Virus record (IMG/VR): IMGVR_UViG_3300048447_000253
Coordinates: 1-31,429 of that record
Length of the DNA stretch: 31,429 bases
Strand: one strand, 5' to 3'
From: a virus
Part shown: positions 23,487 through 31,429 of the stretch, piece by piece
Layout: every line of letters starts with the position of its first letter
Numbering within the stretch: position 1 is the first letter of the stretch
Made by a program: the position numbers and the translations under genes
The notes under the pieces: generated by a model
What the model was told of the DNA's origin: nothing
The model's database searches: none
The model's input: the letters and a program-made list of their open reading frames with translations, nothing else

Positions 23487-26400
23487 AAACGTAGCTAAAT
23501 CTGACACCTTTGAACGTCAAAGGCAAACTATCAACCAGATTGCTCAAGATATTTACAATCTTGGTGGTGGTGGATCTGATTTGTCTACTGGTCTTCTAAG
23601 ACTTGGAAATGGAAGTAGAACAGAACCTTCATTGTCATTTGCAAATGACACATCGGTTGGTATCTATAGACCAGACACAAAGAAACTGGCATTTGTAAAT
23701 GATGGCAAAAAACTACAGCAGTTGCAGAACGAAGCATCGCTGTTTTATAGAAATTTAATTCTACAAAAAAATATTCTTCACAGTGAAGGTTTATCCATCA
23801 CTGCTAAAGGTCAAGATTATGATGAGGGATCTTATCAAGATATTGCCGCTATTGGTGGTACTGGTCAGGCAGGAACATTAGACCTAACAGTATCTGGTTT
23901 TGATGGAACTACAACTCCTGGTTCTGGATATACTTACGTATCTGGTGGACTTGGTGGTGGTGGTACAGAATCATACCAAGGAGTTCAATTAGTTGGTGGT
24001 AACGGTTCTGGTATTGAAGTCGAAGTTGTTCATGAATCTGGTTCATTTACATCTACAGTAGTATCTGATTATGGATCGGGATATCAAATAAATGACGTTT
24101 TAACATTACCAGTACAAGTAACTGGTGCTACTGGTACTGCAGATTCAGGTGGTAGTACTATTGTGATGTCCAGTAATGCTGGAATGTTTACTGGATGGAC
24201 TTGGACACAAACTGGAGGAACTGCTACATTTGATCCCCCAACAGACCTTGATGGTAACGCCGAACCAATTATCGTTCAAACTGTTGACGATTTAAGTGGA
24301 ACTGATATTGATATCAACGGAACTTGTACCGCTACTGGTACGGTAACGTTTACTCTTACTCCACCGTGGGGTAATGGTGGTTCTGGATATGCATTTACAA
24401 TTGATGTTCTTGGTATTATCACAGAAGCTACTGTAAATCAAGCAGGTGAAGGTTACTCTGTTGGAGATACTTTAAGTATCTTTAATTTAGATCTAACAGC
24501 AGCAATTCCTTATCTTGTAACAACAGTACAATACATTAAACCTGTTTTTGATGCAACTGTTCCATCAGGAACTTTTGTGGCAGGTCAAAATTATAATTTC
24601 TCACAGGAAGATGCATTAAATCCAGGAACATTTGCTAATGTTGCTGTAGTATGTGAAGAAGTATATGACAATGGATCTGAAATTGTCACAGTTACTTTTA
24701 CTATGGTTGATACGAACGAATCTATCAACCAAGGAGATTTGTTTGGTTCTCTAGAAGTTACTGAGATTTCTAGTCCTAATAGATTCCTCATCGATCTGGA
24801 TGAAGCAGATGCTGGCACTGATCCATTTCTATATCCAGACTTAACTCTATTTGTTAATAACAAATATGAATTTGATTGGTCTAATGCATCTAGTCACCCA
24901 TTTAGATTCTCTATCCACCCTGATGGTATTCACAACAAATATGAAGAAAGTATAACTGTTGTTGAAGATTCGCTTACTATTACAGTATCGGATGCTTCTT
25001 CTATTTTAGTTGGAATGACTGTCGTTAAAGATACTGAAAATGCAGGTCTTAATGATAGCGGTGATGTGGATGGGGAGGCAGTTGTAGAAGCAGTTAATGG
25101 TAATGTAATTACTCTAAGTGCTCCAGTTACTAGTTCTGGTACTATGCCAGTTATTATTGCTGGTGTAAAGTATGAAGGTTCTGAAGTAGACTATGATGAT
25201 AGTAATAGCAAGACTACTATTGCTGGAAATGATGCAACCCCAACAACGCTATATTACTACTGCGAAGTCCACCCAAACATGGCAGGTTTGACTGGTCAAC
25301 GTGCTGAAGTAACCATTGATCCTAATAATACTAAAGTATTTGGTAGTGGTTTTCAACTTCTAGTAACGTCAATTGTTTCAACAGATAATGTTACTCTAGA
25401 TGTAAGTAGTGGCGGTGTAACTGCTTTAGTGGTTACTGCAGATGATGTTCAATCCACAACTGCTACTATACCTACAATAGATGTAGAAGAACTGAACGTT
25501 GATACTGATGGTAAGGTTAATACAGAATATATTCTGTCTCCTACATCAATGAAGATTGAAACTACTGGTCTTTTGAGTCCATTCAATCTTAAAACTGCAA
25601 AAGTTAATTTCACAACTCCAGGTTCAACTGATCTAGTAAACATTGAAATTTTTACTGACACTGGAGATGTAGTTACATCGGGTCAATTCAAAACTACTGG
25701 AGTATTTAATTCCAGTGATCTACTAAAGATCGATGGTAATAAAATTGAAGCACAGGGTACTAGCGATCTTCTTTTAGATCCTGCACCAAATAGAGTTGCT
25801 ATCATTGGTGGTACACAGGCATTACAAATTCCTGCAGGTAACACTGCTGCTCGTCCTGCACTTGGTCTGACTAATGATGGTGCTATTAGATATAACACCC
25901 AGACTACTCAGTATGAAGGTTATAGTTCAGCAACTACTTCTTGGTCTTCTCTTGGAGGAATTCGAGATCTAGACGGTAATACTTATATTACTGCAGAAGA
26001 ATCGGTTGGTGCTAATGATGATACTTTCTACATCTATAACGGTAATAGTAATACCTTAAAAATTACTCCAACAAAATTTAAGTTTGAAGAATTAAAGCAG
26101 ATTGCATCTCTCAATACATCTGCTCCAACATATACTGAATGGTTCTCTAACACACCTGTAACTCTAGGTCAATACCTCAAGCACAGAAATAACATTTATG
26201 AAGTAACTGTTGCTGGCATTACTGCTACTGATGGCAATGCTCCAACGCATACAACAGGTGCTCAACCAAACAATACTTCAGAACTGACATTTTACACTAC
26301 GGCAGTAGGAAATCTTCTATTCCAAGAAATTGATGAAGTACAAATTGACCCATTTGGTGATACATATCTAACTGTATCTGGAGATCTGAGACTCAGAAAT

Positions 26401-27360
26401 AATGTTGTTGCTACAGACATCAATGACTTGATTCTGAGACCTAATGCTGGTAAGAAAGTTGTTGTTGATGCAACTAGTACGCTAGTTTTACCTGTTGGTA
26501 ATGAAAACGAAAGAGGTGCTGCCCAAACAGGTTCAGTAAGATTTAATACAACATCTCTACAGTATGAAGGTTATGACGGCAATAACTGGGGTTCTCTTGG
26601 TGGCGTCAAAGACGTTGATCAGAACACCTATATCATTCCTGAGACTGCACCTGGTGCCAACGAAAATATTCTTTACTTCTACAACAACGGTGTTAACACC
26701 GTCCAGTTAAGTACGTCTTCACTTGACCTGACAAATATTGATAGTATTACTTCAATCAATAATACATCTCTCGGATTTGAATTTAAGACACTTACTGCAG
26801 ATAATGGTTCTACTGTTCTACAGAACACATCTGCTGATGAGACTTTCCTTTACAACACCAAACAATACTTTAAGTTTGGTATGTCAGCAGGTCTTACAGT
26901 TGACCCACTGGTTGTCCTAGAAGATAATGGAGATATTTTCTACAATACAGGATTTGGTACTGGTAACGAAACTCCACTCAAATTATTGAATTCTAGTCTC
27001 ACTGACTTTGAACTAAAAGATTATAAGGTACAGACTAGTACACTTGAACTTGTAAAAGGTACACTTGATGTTGGTTCAGCACTTCTTTATAATACTACAA
27101 CATCTAAAGGTTGTAAATTGATGGTAATTTTGGAGAATACTATTTCCAATAAATCATCGTTCATGGAATTCAATGTTATTGATGATGGTACTGAAGTATT
27201 CTATAACGAATACGCTGGTGTAAATACTAGTGAAGATGCTGCAACTGCAGTATTTGATATTGACGTTGATAACAACGCTAGAATTACATTTACATTGACT
27301 GAAGATCATACTCTTAATGATAATATTAAAATCACTGTTGTTGCTCAAATTCTAAAGTAA
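23473..27360 (+). CDS. Tail-fibre-like protein with nested cupredoxin-like module (1295 residues)
   Basis: The start ATG overlaps the previous gene by 14 bases and has AGAGA about 10 bases upstream. Order of parts: a helical start and Gly run (~1-40); a fibre motif SFANDTSVGIYRPDTKKLAF (~55-75); GxGY-rich and Gly-rich beta region (~115-340); a cupredoxin-like module (~437-616) with His475 and C597-x2-H600-x2-M603; then a tandem pair of fibre repeats (~764-869 and ~984-1084) carrying IRYNTQTTQYEGY and VRFNTTSLQYEGY with SLGG. A WFSN...NAPTHTTG module (~890-941) lies between them, and the C-terminal beta domain has DGTEVFYNEY near residue 1240. These are typical of marine phage fibres and appendages. 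It presumably forms a trimeric host-contact part attached to the baseplate. Which T4 fibre gene it replaces is unknown. Confidence 0.88.
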   Translation: MGILRNVAKSDTFERQRQTINQIAQDIYNLGGGGSDLSTGLLRLGNGSRTEPSLSFANDTSVGIYRPDTKKLAFVNDGKKLQQLQNEASLFYRNLILQKNILHSEGLSITAKGQDYDEGSYQDIAAIGGTGQAGTLDLTVSGFDGTTTPGSGYTYVSGGLGGGGTESYQGVQLVGGNGSGIEVEVVHESGSFTSTVVSDYGSGYQINDVLTLPVQVTGATGTADSGGSTIVMSSNAGMFTGWTWTQTGGTATFDPPTDLDGNAEPIIVQTVDDLSGTDIDINGTCTATGTVTFTLTPPWGNGGSGYAFTIDVLGIITEATVNQAGEGYSVGDTLSIFNLDLTAAIPYLVTTVQYIKPVFDATVPSGTFVAGQNYNFSQEDALNPGTFANVAVVCEEVYDNGSEIVTVTFTMVDTNESINQGDLFGSLEVTEISSPNRFLIDLDEADAGTDPFLYPDLTLFVNNKYEFDWSNASSHPFRFSIHPDGIHNKYEESITVVEDSLTITVSDASSILVGMTVVKDTENAGLNDSGDVDGEAVVEAVNGNVITLSAPVTSSGTMPVIIAGVKYEGSEVDYDDSNSKTTIAGNDATPTTLYYYCEVHPNMAGLTGQRAEVTIDPNNTKVFGSGFQLLVTSIVSTDNVTLDVSSGGVTALVVTADDVQSTTATIPTIDVEELNVDTDGKVNTEYILSPTSMKIETTGLLSPFNLKTAKVNFTTPGSTDLVNIEIFTDTGDVVTSGQFKTTGVFNSSDLLKIDGNKIEAQGTSDLLLDPAPNRVAIIGGTQALQIPAGNTAARPALGLTNDGAIRYNTQTTQYEGYSSATTSWSSLGGIRDLDGNTYITAEESVGANDDTFYIYNGNSNTLKITPTKFKFEELKQIASLNTSAPTYTEWFSNTPVTLGQYLKHRNNIYEVTVAGITATDGNAPTHTTGAQPNNTSELTFYTTAVGNLLFQEIDEVQIDPFGDTYLTVSGDLRLRNNVVATDINDLILRPNAGKKVVVDATSTLVLPVGNENERGAAQTGSVRFNTTSLQYEGYDGNNWGSLGGVKDVDQNTYIIPETAPGANENILYFYNNGVNTVQLSTSSLDLTNIDSITSINNTSLGFEFKTLTADNGSTVLQNTSADETFLYNTKQYFKFGMSAGLTVDPLVVLEDNGDIFYNTGFGTGNETPLKLLNSSLTDFELKDYKVQTSTLELVKGTLDVGSALLYNTTTSKGCKLMVILENTISNKSSFMEFNVIDDGTEVFYNEYAGVNTSEDAATAVFDIDVDNNARITFTLTEDHTLNDNIKITVVAQILK
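24781..25320 (+). other. Cupredoxin-like module with CxxHxxM and an inserted beta segment
   Basis: Residues ~437-616. The first half has YEFDWSNASSHPFRFSIHPD with His475, where I expect the first metal ligand. The second half has TLYYYCEVHPNMAG with Cys597, His600 and Met603. A His followed far downstream by Cys-x2-His-x2-Met is the order of ligands in small blue copper proteins such as plastocyanin. Between the halves a second beta module (~497-563, ITVSDASSILVGMTV to VITLSAPVTSSGT) is inserted. Metal binding is inferred. Confidence 0.6.
25762..26724 (+). repeat. Tandem duplication of a fibre module (offset 220 residues)
   Basis: SDLLLDPAPN...IPAGN...IRYNTQTTQYEGY...LGGIRDLDGNTYI...GANDDTFYIY at residues 764-869 aligns with NDLILRPNAG...LPVGN...VRFNTTSLQYEGY...LGGVKDVDQNTYI...GANENILYFY at 984-1084. 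The offset is 220 residues, falling to 215 after a short deletion. The first copy spans 25762-26079 and the second 26422-26724. Confidence 0.8.
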
Positions 27361-27361
27361 A

Positions 27362-27868
27362 ATGCCAGTTATCCAAAAACTAGATAGCAACCAGGGTTTT
27401 TCTGTCGATCAAAAAGTGATCGTAGATGAACTCAGAAATGCTAAAGACTTAAACAGTTTAGAAATTAAAAATAGAAATTACGAAGAAAGTTATACATCAT
27501 ATAACATTCTCCGAGGTTCTAATACTGCTATTCTTTCTACAGATTTGGTAGGATCTCAAATCATTTTGCCAGATAATACAATATCTTTTATTACAGGAAA
27601 AATTGTAGCTGCTAATGAAATTGGAAATGCTTTTTATAATGCAAAAATTGAATCATGTGTAAACACTGATAATGTTGGCGCAAGTACTGTTCAAGGAAGC
27701 ATGATTACTGTCATTAAAGATAGTATTCCTGGTGGACAAACTTGGGATATTGAACCTTTTGTAGGTGGTGGAAACAACAAGTTTAGTTACTCAACTACAA
27801 GAGCAGGAACAACTCTATCAATTAGATGGTTGGTTTATACAGAAGTAATCAATATCGAATGGCTCTAA
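27362..27868 (+). CDS. Hypothetical virion-associated protein (168 residues)
   Basis: ATG 27362 is one base after the stop of the fibre gene. The product begins MPVIQKLDSNQGFSVDQKVI and has a helical N-terminal third with DELRNAKDLNSLEIKNRNYE. The rest is beta-rich: ILSTDLVGSQIILPDN, FITGKIVAANEIGNAFYNAK, GGQTWDIEPFVGGG and SIRWLVYTEVINIEW at the C-terminus. The beta part looks like a small sandwich similar in style to C-terminal fibre domains, so an adaptor or fibre tip is possible. There is one Cys and no membrane segment. No family is recognised with confidence. Confidence 0.82.
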   Translation: MPVIQKLDSNQGFSVDQKVIVDELRNAKDLNSLEIKNRNYEESYTSYNILRGSNTAILSTDLVGSQIILPDNTISFITGKIVAANEIGNAFYNAKIESCVNTDNVGASTVQGSMITVIKDSIPGGQTWDIEPFVGGGNNKFSYSTTRAGTTLSIRWLVYTEVINIEWL

Positions 27869-27870
27869 TG

Positions 27871-27877
27871 CTAAATA
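27871..27877 (+). promoter_or_regulatory. Possible degenerate late promoter (CTAAATA)
   Basis: CTAAATA keeps the TAAATA core of the late box and lies in the 44-base gap between two genes, 36 bases before the ATG at 27913. This is the same distance as the perfect TATAAATA box before gp8. The upstream half of the box is not conserved. Confidence 0.4.
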
Positions 27878-27912
27878 ACAACAGGGAAATAGTAGGCGGA
27901 GCTCAGTAGAAC

Positions 27913-30900
27913 ATGAGTTTTAACATTAATTCTGATAAAGAATTTATCTCAGGGTCAAGACCTCAGTTTATTGGTACAACACAGTTTTCTATTCGCGCTG
28001 GTACAGGCGTTGATGAAAAAGAAGTAATCAGAACACTTCTGGATTCGGAAGAAAAACTTCCACGTGTTGGTATCAATAGAACTGGGCAGCGAGTCAACAA
28101 TATTGCAATTTTGACTCAGGGTTCTGGATATACTGTAGAGCCTACTGTAACTGTCGGTCCTCCGCCTCAAGGCGAAAATGCCAAACAAGCATTAGCATCT
28201 GCCTTTATTTTTAACGGTCGTATTGTTAACATTGCTGTTAACGATCCTGGTAGCGGTTATAGTACTGCGCCAAGTGTTGTCATTACTGGTGGTAATGGTG
28301 CTGGTGCATCTGCTGAAGCATTCCTTGATACTGTTGATTTTGAACTTGATATCAACGGTGCAATCAGAACTTCTACGTCTATTATTTCCGACACGGCAAG
28401 AATTCTGAACCTGGATATCGATAACTTCGTTACTCCAGACCTTAATTTAAGGGGTCCTAACCTTAAAAATTATGTTAACAACACAGGTACAATCTGGGTT
28501 GCTAATACAATTGTCCAAAAAGATGTCTATAGGTACTTTGGTGCCAACGTATATCAATCACTAAATGCTGGACAGACTGGTCCTAATGCTCCTGAGCATT
28601 TGGATGGTATCGTTCTAAACAACGAAGTAAACTTCAAGCATATTGGTTTCCGTGTTGTAGACGAAAATGCATTTGGTTATAATGAAACTGGTGAAGCAGG
28701 TATATTCCCAAGGTCTATTACTCCATTGTTGGGTGATAGATCAGATAAGATTGCTACTACAGAATACGTACTAAACCTAGCAACCAATGACGTTGGTGGT
28801 CGTATCTATGTTTCTTCGCAGATTGGTAATGACCTTAACGATGGTCGATCTGCTGTAAACCCTGTACGTAGTATTAAGAAGGCAGCACAATTAGCATGGG
28901 AAACTCCTGGAGTTAAAGAAACAATTATCGTTTCTGGTGGAGATTATGTAGAAGATAACCCCATCTCCTTGCCGCCTGATGCATCAGTTGTTGGTGATAA
29001 CTTACGTCTGGTAATTGTAAGACCTAACAATCCTGGCAAGCACATCTTCAAGTTTGGTGATAAGAACTATGTTATCGGTGTTACCTACCGAGATAAGATT
29101 GATGCTAACGGTGACGCGATCTCCACGTGGGACTTCGCGATGGTGTTTGATGACAAGCAAAGGATTAATGTCGATTCTGAAGTCAATGGAGACTTTGGCG
29201 TTAACTTCCCAATTGGTCATCAGGTATTTGGTCCCGATAAATTTAGAATTGATTTCCAAAATAACACTGGATTGTCGCAACTTGTTTCTGGTCTAGAAGC
29301 AGTTGGTGTTAACACTGGTGCTAGAGGCGACATCTCTAATGTTGTTTTCAGTACAATTATTGGTAATAATGCATACCAAAATGGTTCATTAGATGTTGAA
29401 ATTACTAGTGGTTCCTTCCTAGAGGGTGAAGGATTTAGATATATTATTGGTGGCACCCAAGGTGCTTCTCTTACTTCATCTACAGGAACAGTAGGTGTTA
29501 ATCAATTTGCAATTACTAGCAATCCTACGCCAGCTGGACTGATTGTTGGTGCATATATTTACTTAGATGGCACTGCTAACTCAGAAGTAGGACAAGGATT
29601 CTACGAAATTATTCAAATTGACGATGACAATGAACCCACTCAATGGGAAATAACTGTTGCTCCACTTCTTTCTTCCATTGGATGGAGAGACACTGCTGCA
29701 GGTAATATTAACATTTATGCAGCATCGATCACAGAAGGTTCCTTCGACTCTACCAAAATTAGATCGATCCGAGCAGAAGGTGAAGTTGTATTCCAGGATG
29801 ATGATTACACTACACCACTTCCAATTGTCAGAATGGATTTCTCCCTACAGGGTGATCCAAGTATTGCAACTGGTGGTTTCCAAAATACACAATTTGGTGA
29901 CGCAGAAGATCTAGGTGGTGTTGTATTCTATACAAGTGCTCTTTCTGGTAGACAAAATTTCCACGACTTTAAAGAAGGTCAAGAAATTTTAATCGAAGGT
30001 CTATCTACTTCAGCACCTGATTTATCATTCCTTAATGGTAGACAAAGAATTTATAAAGTTATTGAAGATGCTGATGGTCGAGCAAGACGTTTTGTTATTC
30101 CTAAAAAGGTTCCTGCAGGTCTAGGTCTTAACGCAAACAACAATTTTGATCCAGGTCAATTTGCAGTTGTCAAATCTGCATCCAGATCAGTAACACTATC
30201 TCTACTCAACTCACCAAACAAATTCCCACTAGCTCAACCTGTTGATAGAAGATTCCAGGATGCTGCTATTTTTATTAGAAATAATAGAGAATTTATTGCT
30301 GATGAAGTTGTAGGTAGAATCAATAGAGAATTTGCACAAGATTATCATTCTGTTTACAGCATTGGTGGTCAATCATTTGGATCATACACAGCATCGGATG
30401 CTACATATAATCCTGCAACTGGTGAATTTGTAATCACCATGGCAAGTCATGGGTTGTCTGTTGGAGAAGGAATTAGAATTGCAGACAATTCATTCGTATT
30501 CACATGTGCGATGGATGGCAATGCTACAGAGCATTCTTTGCCAGAATCTACACAATATGCTAGCGGTAAGTCTCTACCTATTCTAGAATCGACTACAAAC
30601 ACTGTTACGGTCAACGTAGGTGCATCTGGACCAAACCAATACTATACGCCTTCTAACGCCAGTTACGACCCAACCCTAGGTACTCTACAACTTATTATTG
30701 GAAGCCACTCATTAACACCAGGAGAAGGTGTTGTTATCGATAACAACTCCCTATCGTTTAAGTGTGCGATGGATGGATATGATTCTGTTAAGACATATCC
30801 GAGAGCAGGTATTGACCCTTATGCTAGCAGATCAATTCCTATTACATCTGTAACTGCAGATTCTATTACTTTACAGGTTGGTATTTCTAGAGAAAACTTC

Positions 30901-31429
30901 TCTATGACTCCGACTGCTGTAACTTATAATGCAGCAACAGGTGATATGACTGTTGATGTTGGTCAGCATGGTCTAGGTGTAGGACGTAGCGTTGTTCTTA
31001 ATGACAACTCATTCACCTTCACATGCGATCTGGATGGAAATACGGTACAAAAGACATACCCACGTCCAGGTCAAGATCCTTATGCTGGTAAGTCTATTGC
31101 AATTACATCAGTTGGTACTACATCACATACCCCAACTGATGTAGATTACGATGCTTCTACTGGTGATATTGAAATGACTATTAATAGTCATGGATTCTCA
31201 ACTGGAGATTATATTAAAGTTGATGATGGATCTTTGGTATTCACCTGTGCTCTTGATGGAAACGTAGCACAGAAAGCATACCCACGTGCTGGATTTGATC
31301 TTCCAAGTGGTCGTTGGTTAGAAATCACTGTAGTTGATAGTTCTAATATTCGTTTCAATGTTGGTCCTTCTAGTTACACAGGTTTACATACTTGGATCTC
31401 TGCAGCTGCTGATGCTGTCAAGCGTCAAG
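27913..31429 (+). CDS. Large beta-helix tail-fibre-like protein, 5' part (at least 1172 residues)
   Basis: ATG 27913 follows a purine-rich TAGGCGGAG; the frame stays open to the right edge, so the C-terminus is missing. Order: N-terminus MSFNINSDKEFISGSRPQF; two GxGY units (~66-125: TQGSGYTVEPTV and DPGSGYSTAPSVVI); an IWVANTIVQKDVYRYFGANV module (~194-232) like the one in the fibre gene; DKIATTEYVLNLA, a common fibre motif; and a likely right-handed beta-helix start, GRIYVSSQIGNDLNDGRSAV (~296-315), with RSIKKAAQLA, IIVSGGDY and GDNLRLVIV, resembling DUF1565/pectate-lyase-like folds. Four tandem repeats occupy ~830-1157. Beta-helix fibres bind or cleave host surface glycans, but no catalytic residues can be assigned. 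It is probably a host-contact protein. Confidence 0.88.
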   Translation, partial: MSFNINSDKEFISGSRPQFIGTTQFSIRAGTGVDEKEVIRTLLDSEEKLPRVGINRTGQRVNNIAILTQGSGYTVEPTVTVGPPPQGENAKQALASAFIFNGRIVNIAVNDPGSGYSTAPSVVITGGNGAGASAEAFLDTVDFELDINGAIRTSTSIISDTARILNLDIDNFVTPDLNLRGPNLKNYVNNTGTIWVANTIVQKDVYRYFGANVYQSLNAGQTGPNAPEHLDGIVLNNEVNFKHIGFRVVDENAFGYNETGEAGIFPRSITPLLGDRSDKIATTEYVLNLATNDVGGRIYVSSQIGNDLNDGRSAVNPVRSIKKAAQLAWETPGVKETIIVSGGDYVEDNPISLPPDASVVGDNLRLVIVRPNNPGKHIFKFGDKNYVIGVTYRDKIDANGDAISTWDFAMVFDDKQRINVDSEVNGDFGVNFPIGHQVFGPDKFRIDFQNNTGLSQLVSGLEAVGVNTGARGDISNVVFSTIIGNNAYQNGSLDVEITSGSFLEGEGFRYIIGGTQGASLTSSTGTVGVNQFAITSNPTPAGLIVGAYIYLDGTANSEVGQGFYEIIQIDDDNEPTQWEITVAPLLSSIGWRDTAAGNINIYAASITEGSFDSTKIRSIRAEGEVVFQDDDYTTPLPIVRMDFSLQGDPSIATGGFQNTQFGDAEDLGGVVFYTSALSGRQNFHDFKEGQEILIEGLSTSAPDLSFLNGRQRIYKVIEDADGRARRFVIPKKVPAGLGLNANNNFDPGQFAVVKSASRSVTLSLLNSPNKFPLAQPVDRRFQDAAIFIRNNREFIADEVVGRINREFAQDYHSVYSIGGQSFGSYTASDATYNPATGEFVITMASHGLSVGEGIRIADNSFVFTCAMDGNATEHSLPESTQYASGKSLPILESTTNTVTVNVGASGPNQYYTPSNASYDPTLGTLQLIIGSHSLTPGEGVVIDNNSLSFKCAMDGYDSVKTYPRAGIDPYASRSIPITSVTADSITLQVGISRENFSMTPTAVTYNAATGDMTVDVGQHGLGVGRSVVLNDNSFTFTCDLDGNTVQKTYPRPGQDPYAGKSIAITSVGTTSHTPTDVDYDASTGDIEMTINSHGFSTGDYIKVDDGSLVFTCALDGNVAQKAYPRAGFDLPSGRWLEITVVDSSNIRFNVGPSSYTGLHTWISAAADAVKRQ
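28102..28332 (+). repeat. Two GxGY units near the start of the beta-helix protein
   Basis: ILTQGSGYTVEPTVTVGPPP and VNDPGSGYSTAPSVVITGG are about 43 residues apart, each with the G-S-G-Y-x-x-x-P-x-V core. NGRIVNIAV lies between them, in the place where GRITSLVIED lies between units of the gp7-like giant. Confidence 0.7.
30400..31383 (+). repeat. Four tandem ~74-87-residue repeats with conserved His and Cys
   Basis: Copies begin at 30400, 30658, 30919 and 31141. The common pattern is TYNxATGxxxxxIxSHGLxxG, then NSxxFTCAMDGN, YPRxGxDPYAGxSIPIT and a strand ending in VG. The cysteine is in every copy (FTCAMDGN, FKCAMDGY, FTCDLDGN, FTCALDGN), as is a histidine (SHG, SHS, QHG, SHG). The region is still repeating close to the window edge. 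Confidence 0.85.

Noticed and set aside
30400-31383. CRISPR-like or other DNA repeat array
   Set aside because: The periodicity is at protein level (about 74-87 codons per unit) with diverged DNA; there are no identical short repeats with unique spacers anywhere in the window.

Overview
The window is a stretch of an AT-rich, strictly one-directional late structural region from a T4-like marine myovirus, most probably a cyanophage. A marine T4-like phage of another host such as SAR11 cannot be excluded from this window alone. The basis is the gene order gp25, gp6, a gp7-like giant and gp8, a perfect T4-type late promoter box (TATAAATA), and several very large virion proteins built from modules I recognise from marine T4-like phages: YHYH, GxGY repeats, a DUF4815-like family, fibre repeats and a copper-site-like CxxHxxM module. 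All genes are on the + strand, are tightly packed and often overlap by a few bases. I see no tRNA, insertion sequence, integrase, CRISPR array, host-derived metabolic gene or credible minus-strand gene. No stretch longer than about 60 bases lacks a gene.

Layout. 2-421: tail end of an unrecognised gene. 414-572: a 52-residue protein. 596-988: gp25. 989-2797: gp6. 2803-12525: a 3240-residue protein whose two ends of homology look like the C-terminal part of T4 gp7, separated by about 1400 residues that include a YHYH domain. 12525-13058: a 177-residue protein that shares a module with the giant. 13119-14993: gp8, nearly twice the T4 size, behind the late promoter. 15037-23307: a 2756-residue DUF4815-like virion protein. 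23304-23486: a 60-residue protein. 23473-27360: a 1295-residue fibre-like protein with a nested cupredoxin-like site. 27362-27868: a 168-residue protein. 27913 to the right edge: at least 1172 residues of a beta-helix protein that is still open at the edge and ends in four tandem repeats.

How it fits together. gp25, gp6, the gp7-like protein and gp8 are the wedge parts of a contractile-tail baseplate. The following giants would be peripheral baseplate and fibre parts that contact the host. No homologue of T4 gp9, gp10, gp11 or gp12 is recognisable here. The host-facing side seems instead to be assembled from a shared kit of beta-rich modules copied within and between neighbouring genes.

The most interesting points are the split gp7 module with its huge insertion, the plastocyanin-like ligand set in a fibre protein, the Cys- and His-bearing tandem repeats at the right edge, and the module sharing between adjacent genes. 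Homology calls rest on remembered family sequences and motif reading; no search was run.
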